Positions 35,673-43,087 of a stretch of 64,000 nt of DNA are shown here, one piece after another. The stretch comes from Bacillus shivajii (GTDB taxonomy: Bacteria; Bacillota; Bacilli; Bacillales; Salisediminibacteriaceae). Both the position numbers and the translations under genes were made by a program. The stretch spans positions 2,294,001 through 2,358,000 of the forward strand of contig NZ_CP084703.1 of assembly GCF_020519665.1 (NCBI RefSeq), given 5' to 3'. The notes beneath the pieces were generated by a model that worked only from the letters and a program-made list of their open reading frames with translations, was not told where the DNA came from and ran no database searches. Every line of letters starts with the position of its first letter. Position 1 is the stretch's first letter.

Positions 35673-35806
35673 ATGTAGAAGAAGATTTATTTCCCCATGT
35701 ATTAAAGAAGGTTTACAAGGGGGCGGAGGGAAAATATCGCTAATTTAAAGAAGAATGCTGAAAATACTTTGTTTGTCTATACACAAAAAATAGCTGGAGG
35801 GGTTAC

Positions 35807-36001
35807 GTGAGTGAAGGTAAGCAAGATAAATTTAATAGAGAAGAAAGTAAAAGGAATCCTATGGGGAATTTCGCTGACGGGGTAAATCAATCTCAAGTGG
35901 GGAATATCGGAGAATTAGCTAGAGGAGGTTGCTTAACCAACATATTTACACTTGTAGTAATAATTCTAGGTGTGCTATTCCTTTCACAATGTGTTTTTTA
36001 A
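35807..36001 (+). CDS. 64-residue membrane protein
   Basis: It starts at GTG 35807 behind TGGAGGGG. A polar N-terminal half (MSEGKQDKFNREESKRN) and a Gly-rich turn with Cys lead to one C-terminal helix. Layout as in the 40-residue protein at 29946. Function unknown. Confidence 0.6.
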   Translation: MSEGKQDKFNREESKRNPMGNFADGVNQSQVGNIGELARGGCLTNIFTLVVIILGVLFLSQCVF

Positions 36002-36305
36002 AAAATAAGGTTGATTGAGTTATAGTTGTAGTTCTAATTCAATAATAAGTTGTGAATAATGGACTAGCTTCGATCCTTTTCTTCTTATGATAAACGGGTT
36101 TGCGTTTCTTTAAATGGAACGCTCTTTTTTTACCCGTTTAAAAGGAAAATGATGAGTGCAACTATTTATCGAAATACATAGATATTAACTACTAATTGTG
36201 AAACCTTACTGTTACATGTTCGTAACAATTAACATAGGCAACTTTACTATAAGCAACAATTTTCTTTTGAAAATCAAAAACTTGTGTTGAGCGTGGTGGT
36301 ATTGA
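36002..36305. other. spacer with one array repeat
   Basis: Holds the repeat unit at 36090-36160. The remaining bases up to the next ATG show nothing further that I recognise. Confidence 0.5.
36090..36160 (+). repeat. array repeat, type A-like
   Basis: ATAAACGGGTTTGCGTTTC, GGAACGC with T7 (terminator), then CCCGTTTAAAAGGAAAATG. Confidence 0.68.
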
Positions 36306-36875
36306 ATGAAAATAAAAAAACGTTTTATTGCACTTATATTTCTGTTTCTTATGATCGTATTTGGATATTTCATTTATCTAGATCATTTTACGAATGAAGG
36401 AATTTATGAAAATGTTATCAATCAAAATCATTATCAGTTACAAAAAATAGATAACTCGATCACATTTGAATTATTTATTAAACCAGATTGGATCCCAACA
36501 AAGTCAGGTGAGGAAAAAGAGCTTAATAGCTTAACAGTGAAACACTACGATACTGAAATTTATCTTGATCAAGCGGTAAACAGAGGGCATGATATTTATT
36601 TTAACTTTAGAACCGCGAATAACATGAAATTTTCAGGCGGTAAATTTGTTTCAAAATCATTTATTAATGATGATGGCACATTTACTGCAAATGCCGACCC
36701 GTATTCTATCCAATTATATGATCATCAATCTCGACCGCTTGATATTGGTCAAAGAGGATTTGGTCCAGGAGAAAACTTTTCTTTCGGAGTCCCCAAAGGT
36801 GATCAGGAAAAAATCAAGGATGGTTTTTACGTTCGGTATTCAGGATATGTTTTGTATGAATACTTTAGAAAATAA
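36306..36875 (+). CDS. membrane-anchored protein, unknown
   Basis: A 189-residue protein with a single N-terminal helix (about 6-24) and a beta-rich extracytoplasmic domain with FGPGENFSFGVPKGD. The ribosome binding site is poor (GTGGTGG). The acetyltransferase gene follows after about 30 bases with no repeat between, so these two may form one two-gene module. Confidence 0.62.
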   Translation: MKIKKRFIALIFLFLMIVFGYFIYLDHFTNEGIYENVINQNHYQLQKIDNSITFELFIKPDWIPTKSGEEKELNSLTVKHYDTEIYLDQAVNRGHDIYFNFRTANNMKFSGGKFVSKSFINDDGTFTANADPYSIQLYDHQSRPLDIGQRGFGPGENFSFGVPKGDQEKIKDGFYVRYSGYVLYEYFRK

Positions 36876-36907
36876 CAGTGATATCATTCATAAGGAGTGA
36901 CAGCAAA

Positions 36908-37453
36908 TTGTTTACACACCAAATAGATAACGATTGCTATCTAAAATTATTGCAAAAAAATGATGCTGAGGACTTATTTTCTCTTATTGACAGAAATCGA
37001 GAACATCTACGGAAATGGCTGTCTTGGGTTGATAATGTTAAAAGTGTAGAGGATACGAACAATAGTATCGAAAAGACGCTAAAACAATTTGCAAATAATC
37101 AAAGCTTTCGTGCAGGTATATTCTATAAAGAGGAATTAGCAGGGGTGATTAATTTCCATCAAATAGATTGGACGAATAAGAAAACCAGCATTGGCTATTG
37201 GTTAGGGAATGAATATCAAGGAAAAGGTTTAATGACAAAAGCTGCTCGTGCTTTTATTAATCATGCATTTTCTGACTTGAAACTTCATCGCGTTGAAGTA
37301 AGGTGTGCTGTCGGAAATTCAAAAAGTCGAGCCATACCAGAAAAGTTAGGGTTCACGAATGAAGGAACAATGAGAGAAGCGGAGTATTTGTATGGTCACT
37401 TTGTCGATCAAACAATATACGGGATGACTCGAAATGAATGGCAGAATAAATAA
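36908..37453 (+). CDS. GNAT acetyltransferase, RimL type
   Basis: A 181-residue acetyl-CoA-dependent N-acetyltransferase. TTG 36908 follows AAGGAGTG. IGYWLGNEYQGKGLMTKAAR is the RimL-class acetyl-CoA binding stretch, with RVEVRCAVGNSKSRAIPEKL downstream. The family modifies ribosomal protein N-termini or small molecules. The substrate here is unknown. Together with the HIT protein it is one of two clear enzymes in the array. Confidence 0.88.
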   Translation: MFTHQIDNDCYLKLLQKNDAEDLFSLIDRNREHLRKWLSWVDNVKSVEDTNNSIEKTLKQFANNQSFRAGIFYKEELAGVINFHQIDWTNKKTSIGYWLGNEYQGKGLMTKAARAFINHAFSDLKLHRVEVRCAVGNSKSRAIPEKLGFTNEGTMREAEYLYGHFVDQTIYGMTRNEWQNK

Positions 37454-37540
37454 TGAATAGGGGCTTCACATTTTTATTAAATCATTTATTATTTTGCAAT
37501 TTTCGAAGCGCATGACGTATTTCTTTCTGAAAAAGATGTT

Positions 37541-37656
37541 AAACGATCCCGTATATAAGCGAGATCGTTTTTTTGGAAGGATAATGGAAAATTTATGTTA
37601 AACTTATTGTAAGGAAGATGAAGTTTGTGAAGTGATGTACTTAAAGTATTGGGGAG
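37541..37656 (+). repeat. array repeat, type D, copy 3
   Basis: Terminator AAACGATC/GATCGTTT with T7, then TTTGGAAGGATAATGG, ATGTTAAACTTATTGTAAG, TGAAGTTTGTGAAGTGATG and TTGGGGAG. It is almost identical to 25064-25120. Confidence 0.85.
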
Positions 37657-37686
37657 ATTACTTTAATAAGAGAAAGGTTTGATAAG

Positions 37687-38082
37687 GTGAAAAAAGCAGC
37701 AGTTTTTTCAAGTATAATTGGCATTATAATTTTAATGCTAATAGCACTAATTCTTCCAAAATATGAACAAACGGTTGATTTTTTCAATATTAGGTGGGTT
37801 TTAATTTATTCAATTTTATTAAGTGTTCTATATTTCTTATTTGGTATTTTGATTGAGACTAAAAGGGTAATTAAGGTGTTTTCTAAGAGAGTAAGAGTTA
37901 ATTGGTTACTCCTTAGTTTTGTAGTTATTTTATTATTATTAGTTTTCATTCCTGCTCCCTATTGGTTAACACGATTTCCTAACAATTTTTTCTCTAGTTT
38001 TATCTTCAGAATTGAAATTCAAGTTATTTTGAACGTACTTGCAGGAATATTATTTATCCGTTCATTTGATAAAGAGAATTAA
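37687..38082 (+). CDS. four-helix membrane protein, array paralogue family 1
   Basis: A 131-residue protein starting at GTG 37687 with GATAAGGTG upstream (weak; GAGAAAGG a little further). It shares YFLFGILIETKRVIKVF, a VNWLLLSFVV segment, FIPAPYWLTRF and GILFIRSF with 26460 and 38230. Confidence 0.72.
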   Translation: MKKAAVFSSIIGIIILMLIALILPKYEQTVDFFNIRWVLIYSILLSVLYFLFGILIETKRVIKVFSKRVRVNWLLLSFVVILLLLVFIPAPYWLTRFPNNFFSSFIFRIEIQVILNVLAGILFIRSFDKEN

Positions 38083-38086
38083 TTTG

Positions 38087-38150
38087 GTACTAACGGATGC
38101 GATAGCTCTAGAAGCTCTCGCTGCTCTTGTTCATAAAACGGGGAGAATCC
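38087..38150 (+). repeat. array repeat, type C, copy 8
   Basis: TACTAACGGATGCGATAGCTC, AAGCTCTCGCTGCTCTTGTTC and AAAACGGGGAGAATCC. Confidence 0.82.
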
Positions 38151-38177
38151 TTCAATAAGAAAATGCATTAAATTATT

Positions 38178-38208
38178 TAACTAACGAGGCGATAGTTTAA
38201 AAAGAAGC
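38178..38208 (+). repeat. array repeat core
   Basis: AACTAACGAGGCGATAGTTT, then AAAAAGAAGC. Confidence 0.6.
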
Positions 38209-38229
38209 ATTAATTTTAGGAGGGGTAAC

Positions 38230-38628
38230 ATCATAAAATCAATTTATTATTTTTGTGTATTCGTTGGTATTATTATATCACTTTACTTTATTGGTGTTTC
38301 ACATTGGAAAGTTGAACAGGCAATACAGGTACAACATCAAACGCCATATCCTTTTATGGCATTGAGCTTTTTCGGTTTTTTATTTGGAGTATTGATTGAA
38401 TGGGAAAAACTATTCAAAATTTTTAAAGGAAACATCAAAATCGGATGGATGATTGTTCCTTCTCTAATTTTATTTGTGTTTTGTATGGTCCCGTCTTACT
38501 ACTGGCTCAATGGGTTTGGCTATGGAACAGGTTTTATGCACAATTTACTGTATAACTCAGAAATTAACATAGCTTTAGTAATATTCTCAGGAATTCTATT
38601 CGTACGTTCCTTAAGCCAAGAAAAGTAA
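38230..38628 (+). CDS. four-helix membrane protein, array paralogue family 1; apparent ATC/ATA start
   Basis: The frame is open well before the first ATG (38356), and the missing part encodes the first membrane helix (IKSIYYFCVFVGIIISLYF). TTAGGAGGGG at 38216-38225 puts initiation at ATC 38230 or ATA 38233; no ATG, GTG or TTG fits. The 132-residue product then aligns end to end with 37687 and 26460 (FLFGVLIEWEKLFKIF, VPSYYWL, GILFVRSL). Last gene of the array. Confidence 0.65.
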   Translation: MIKSIYYFCVFVGIIISLYFIGVSHWKVEQAIQVQHQTPYPFMALSFFGFLFGVLIEWEKLFKIFKGNIKIGWMIVPSLILFVFCMVPSYYWLNGFGYGTGFMHNLLYNSEINIALVIFSGILFVRSLSQEK

Positions 38629-38665
38629 ACGAACGGGGTGCGTTAGTTGAAGAAGCTAAAGTATT
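38626..38665 (+). repeat. array repeat core, last unit
   Basis: AACGAACGGGGTGCGTTAGTTG, then AAGAAGCTAAAG. Confidence 0.7.
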
Positions 38666-38669
38666 TTTT

Positions 38670-38698
38670 AAAACCGAGCTTTTTAAAGCTCGGTTTTA
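38670..38698. terminator. bidirectional terminator at array end
   Basis: AAAACCGAGCTTT and AAAGCTCGGTTTT form a perfect stem between the last array gene and the convergent recombinase gene. Confidence 0.85.
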
Positions 38699-38767
38699 TT
38701 TGTAGATCAAAATATTTTCGTGTAATTATATATTTTCATTTTCTACAAAAATTGTTTTAATATACAT

Positions 38768-39677
38768 TTATTTTTTGACTAAAAAGCTGTTGATCGCCTT
38801 TTTCTTTTGTTCGAAATCAATATGCGTATACATACTTGTGGTAGCAAGACTTTCATGACCGAGAAGTTCTTGAAGCGTCCTTAAATCCACTTTATCTTTA
38901 TTTTCTTGTAGCAAGAGCGTCGCAAACGTATGACGTAAATGATGAAGAGAAAACCTGTGTGAAGGTAAGCCAGCACGCACTAATGACTCTTTAAATATTT
39001 TGTGCAATCCTCGCGGGTTTAATTTCTCCCCATTTTTATTGTAAAACATCGGTTCGCTGTAATGCGTTTGAGCCTCCAGTAATTGATTTTTATATTGATT
39101 AATTAAAGGAATGACGATCGGATGAAGAGGGAGGAGACGCTCTTTTTTTTCCTTTTCCTCGAATTAATACCGTCTTATAGTTCAAATCGACTTGCTCCCA
39201 TGTCAGATCGACTAATTCTTGCCTGCGCATGCCCGTTGTTGCTAATAATTTGAACATCAATTCATTCCTTAGGGCTAACGGTCGTTCATCCGTTTCCAGA
39301 GAAGAAAACAGCTTCTTTAAATCGGGTAATGTCATGTAACTTGGCAATTTTTTATCTGATTTTGGGGCTTGAATACCTGCCATAAAATCGACTTTCATAT
39401 AATTTTCTTTTAAACAATATTGAGTAAAAGACTTCAAGCAAGAAATACGTCGCTGCAAGGTTCTCGGTTTGATTTCATATTGAATAACTTGATCTTGGAC
39501 AAAACGGCGGACACTTGATGAAGTGATCTCATCTAACATTAACGAACGGTTGTTCTGATCCAAGAAATCACCGAACAGCTTCAAATCGTATGCGTAACTA
39601 TTTAGGGTATTAACCGAATAGTTTTTTTCGACTTCCAAATACAAAATGTAGTCATCGGCAGCCTGTACATAATTCAT
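38768..39677 (-). pseudogene. Xer-type tyrosine recombinase, frameshifted
   Basis: Two frames together encode one recombinase of about 302 residues, the size of XerC/XerD. The start is ATG 39677 behind AAGGAGG. The N-terminal SAM-like domain (NYSVNTLNSYAYDLKLF) and catalytic Arg (TTGMRRQELVDL) are in the first frame. The run of eight A in the coding strand (complement 39143-39150) should be seven to continue as [13 protein letters not shown]. The second frame has [27 protein letters not shown] and the nucleophilic Tyr. All catalytic residues survive. It may be a pseudogene, a base-calling error, or a gene rescued by slippage on A8. Confidence 0.85.
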
Positions 39678-39846
39678 GGGGACGAACCTCCTTAAAAATG
39701 TAGTTATGCGGTCGAACCCTGAAAATTATGGACGATACATGAATATTATGGGAACCCGATGGACTTATCGGGAAGACGCCGTAAATTATGTTCAACTCGG
39801 AGAGATAAGTGAACGATATAATATATTATGGGAACGTGGAGCGATG

Positions 39847-39874
<28 letters not shown>
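39678..39874. other. region with phased TTATG words between recombinase and dif
   Basis: TTATG occurs at 39726, 39746, 39786, 39826 and 39850. The first four are spaced 20, 40 and 40 bases, near whole helical turns. Two read TTATGGGAAC and one TTATGTTCAAC, close to the XerD half-site TTATGTAAAC. They lie in the recombinase promoter region and may bind it. Confidence 0.5.
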
Positions 39875-40343
<469 letters not shown>

Positions 40344-40367
40344 AAGCACTGACATTCGTCAGTGCTT
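40344..40367 (-). terminator. terminator of the 29-residue gene
   Basis: AAGCACTGAC/GTCAGTGCTT (10 bp) is followed on the minus strand by T7. Confidence 0.8.
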
Positions 40368-40377
40368 AATTGCACAA

Positions 40378-40467
40378 TTATGAAAATTGATATATAACAT
40401 AGCCTAATAATGCTGTCCATGTCAATATAGCAATCGTAAAGATGCCTTTTGCTATATTCCCCTTCAT
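40378..40467 (-). CDS. 29-residue single-helix membrane peptide
   Basis: ATG 40467 lies behind AGGTGAGAGAG on the minus strand. MKGNIAKGIFTIAILTWTAL.. is a positively charged start and one membrane helix. A strong terminator begins 10 bases after the stop, so it has the look of a complete small gene between dif and parC. Family unknown. Confidence 0.55.
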   Translation of the reverse strand: MKGNIAKGIFTIAILTWTALLGYVIYQFS

Positions 40468-40552
40468 CTCTCTCACCTGCTCAATTAGTCGAGTTTACAT
40501 AATAATATTATAGAAAAATATTTGTTTTGTAAATAATAAGTTAAACACACCT

Positions 40553-40594
40553 AAAACAACACTTAACTTGTTTAATCGTTAAGTGTTGTTTTTA
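40553..40594. terminator. terminator of parE-parC
   Basis: AACAACACTTAAC pairs with GTTAAGTGTTGTT, with A/T tails on both sides. Confidence 0.82.
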
Positions 40595-40615
40595 GCTAGT
40601 CTATAATAAAGAATT

Positions 40616-43084
40616 TCAATTCGTTAATCCATCATTTTCTTCAGGACCATTGTTACTTTCTATTACATCTTTTTCTACCCAAGCATCAATGATTTCTCCG
40701 CCTTCAGAAACATCGTAAAGAAATGATCCATTTGTATAACGATCGTTAAATCGAATATCTTTTACTTTAATTGAATCTTGCTCTTCTTTTGCTGACTTAA
40801 TCCAAACTATATCTTTATTCGTTACCGTAAATAAATGAGCGACACGATGTGGTTGTCGTTTAAGTTCTTTTAACATTAGTAAGCCACGTTTTGCTCGGCT
40901 TGATTTTTCGAAGACATTTAATTTCATTTTTTTATAAGCTGCTCGCTGTGTGATTAACAATAATGATGGTGGTGTATCAGGATGAAATGATTGGCATGAT
41001 ACTACATAATCTTCTTTTTTCAAGTTAATTGCTTTCACTCCTGCGGTTCTCTGACCTGTTACACTTACTTCTTCTTCTGCGTACCATAAACCATACCCTA
41101 AATTTGTAGCAAAGAATAAATCTTGTTCTCCATCCGTTTGCATGACATTAATTACTTCATCATCATTTTTCAACTTTATAGCCATTAGTGCTCGCGAGTG
41201 CCTCTGTGCTTGATAATCTGATAAAATAGAACGCTTTATCATACCATTCTTCGTAGCAAATGTAATAAATTGATCATCTTTAAATTCTTTTACTGGAATA
41301 ATTTCTATTAACTCGTCATCTTGATCCATTGATACGATGTTAGCAACATGTTGGCCATTATCTTTCCAACGTGCTTCTGGTAATTGGTGGACCGGTAAAA
41401 ATAAATAAGATCCGCCTTTTGTAAAGATTAATAACGTATCTGTTGTATTAATTTCTAGCGTTTTTAACAGACGGTCTGTTTCTTTCATGCCCGGTGGTTC
41501 TCCATTAGATGCAGTGTACGAACGAAGACTGGAGCGTTTTACATAACCATCTTTTGTTACTGTTACCATCACATCCTCAGATGGTACAACAACTTCTAGG
41601 TTAATTTTTAGATCTTCAATCTCTGCTTCAATGTTTGTTCGGCGGTCATCAGCATACTTTTTCTTAATTGCTCGAAGATCTTTCTTTATTTCAGTAATTA
41701 AGTTCTTTTCACTAGAAAGAATACTCTCTAGCTTCGCAATTTGCTTCTTTAATTCTTCCGCTTCTTCCTCTAGAGTCGTTACATCTGTATTCGTTAAACG
41801 GTATAACTGTAGATTCACGATCGCTTCTGATTGAGGTTCAGTAAAAGCAAATTTCTCTTGAAGACGTTCTTTAGCATCTTTTTTGTCCTTTGATGCACGA
41901 ATTGTTTCAATTACTTCATCTAAAACAGAAATTGCCTTAATTAGGCCTTCTACAATATGCGCTCGTTCTTTCGCCTTTGTAAGATCATATGTAGTCTTTC
42001 GCGTAACAACTTCTTTTTGGTGCTCAACATAAGAGTGAAGCATTTGCTTTAAGCCTAGTAGCTTAGGCGTCTTATTAAAGATCGCTACCATATTAAAGTT
42101 GTATGAAATTTGCAGGTCTGTATTTTTATATAAGTAGTTTAAAACACCTTTTGCATCGGCATCTTTTTTTAACTCGATAACAACTCGAAGTCCTGTACGA
42201 TCCGTATCATCCCTAACTTCAGCAATGCCATCAACTTTTTTATCAATTCTAAGCTCGTCCATTTTTTTCACAAGGTTTGCTTTATTAATTTCAAATGGAA
42301 TTTCTGTTATAACAATTTGTTGCTTTCCACCTCGAACATCTTCAATTTCTGCTTTTCCTCGTAAAACGATTTTCCCTTTTCCTGATTCATAGGCTTTCTT
42401 TAAGCCTTCGATCCCTTGAATCGTACCGCCGGTAGGAAAATCAGGTCCTTTTATATAATTCATGAGCGAATCAATATCACAATTTGGGTTTTCCATTTGG
42501 TGAATTGCAGCATCAATGACTTCTTCAAGGTTATGAGGCGGAATATCAGTCGCATATCCACTTGAAATACCAGTTGATCCATTTACTAATAAATTCGGAA
42601 ACCTTGATGGGAGAACGACCGGTTCTTCTTGAGAATCATCAAAGTTTGGCATGAAATCAACCGTATCTTTTTCAATGTCTGCAAGCATTTCTTGTGAGAT
42701 TGCCGATAATCTTGCTTCTGTATAACGCATTGCAGCTGGTGGATCTCCATCTATTGAACCGTTGTTACCATGCATTTCAACAAGCATATGTCTCATTTTC
42801 CAATCTTGACTTTGACGAATCATCGCATCATAAACAGATGTATCACCGTGAGGGTGATAATTACCAATGACATTACCAACTGTTTTAGCAGACTTTCGAA
42901 ACGGCTTATCTGCTGTATTTCGATCCATGTGCATTGCATATAAAATTCTTCGTTGTACCGGTTTTAAACCGTCCCGAGCATCAGGTAAAGCCCGGTCTTG
43001 AATTATATATTTACTATAACGTCCAAACCTGTCTCCAATTACATCTTCAAGAGGCAGGTCTAAATAACGATCTTTCTCTTGCAA
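40616..43084 (-). CDS. parC: DNA topoisomerase IV subunit A
   Basis: An 822-residue cleavage-religation subunit that decatenates daughter chromosomes with ParE. The start is TTG 43084 behind GAGGAGGAG, which lies inside the end of parE. The winged-helix domain has the catalytic Tyr121 (AMRYTEARLS). NYHPHGDTSVYDAMI is the quinolone-resistance region, with Ser replaced by Thr at one position of the usual GDSS pattern. A coiled tower and a C-terminal beta-pinwheel (VTKDGYVKRSS and similar blades) follow. It is ParC rather than GyrA by its partner and the YneT/parE neighbourhood. Confidence 0.95.
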   Translation of the reverse strand: MQEKDRYLDLPLEDVIGDRFGRYSKYIIQDRALPDARDGLKPVQRRILYAMHMDRNTADKPFRKSAKTVGNVIGNYHPHGDTSVYDAMIRQSQDWKMRHMLVEMHGNNGSIDGDPPAAMRYTEARLSAISQEMLADIEKDTVDFMPNFDDSQEEPVVLPSRFPNLLVNGSTGISSGYATDIPPHNLEEVIDAAIHQMENPNCDIDSLMNYIKGPDFPTGGTIQGIEGLKKAYESGKGKIVLRGKAEIEDVRGGKQQIVITEIPFEINKANLVKKMDELRIDKKVDGIAEVRDDTDRTGLRVVIELKKDADAKGVLNYLYKNTDLQISYNFNMVAIFNKTPKLLGLKQMLHSYVEHQKEVVTRKTTYDLTKAKERAHIVEGLIKAISVLDEVIETIRASKDKKDAKERLQEKFAFTEPQSEAIVNLQLYRLTNTDVTTLEEEAEELKKQIAKLESILSSEKNLITEIKKDLRAIKKKYADDRRTNIEAEIEDLKINLEVVVPSEDVMVTVTKDGYVKRSSLRSYTASNGEPPGMKETDRLLKTLEINTTDTLLIFTKGGSYLFLPVHQLPEARWKDNGQHVANIVSMDQDDELIEIIPVKEFKDDQFITFATKNGMIKRSILSDYQAQRHSRALMAIKLKNDDEVINVMQTDGEQDLFFATNLGYGLWYAEEEVSVTGQRTAGVKAINLKKEDYVVSCQSFHPDTPPSLLLITQRAAYKKMKLNVFEKSSRAKRGLLMLKELKRQPHRVAHLFTVTNKDIVWIKSAKEEQDSIKVKDIRFNDRYTNGSFLYDVSEGGEIIDAWVEKDVIESNNGPEENDGLTN

Positions 43085-43087
43085 GGA

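Noticed and set aside
23225-38698. CRISPR array
   Set aside because: Repeats are separated by genes of variable length, not by short uniform spacers, and no cas genes are present.
23225-38698. Classical integron with attC sites and IntI
   Set aside because: The cores do not satisfy RYYYAAC/GTTRRRY, and the recombinase is Xer-like without the extra IntI patch that I would expect; kept as an analogue only.
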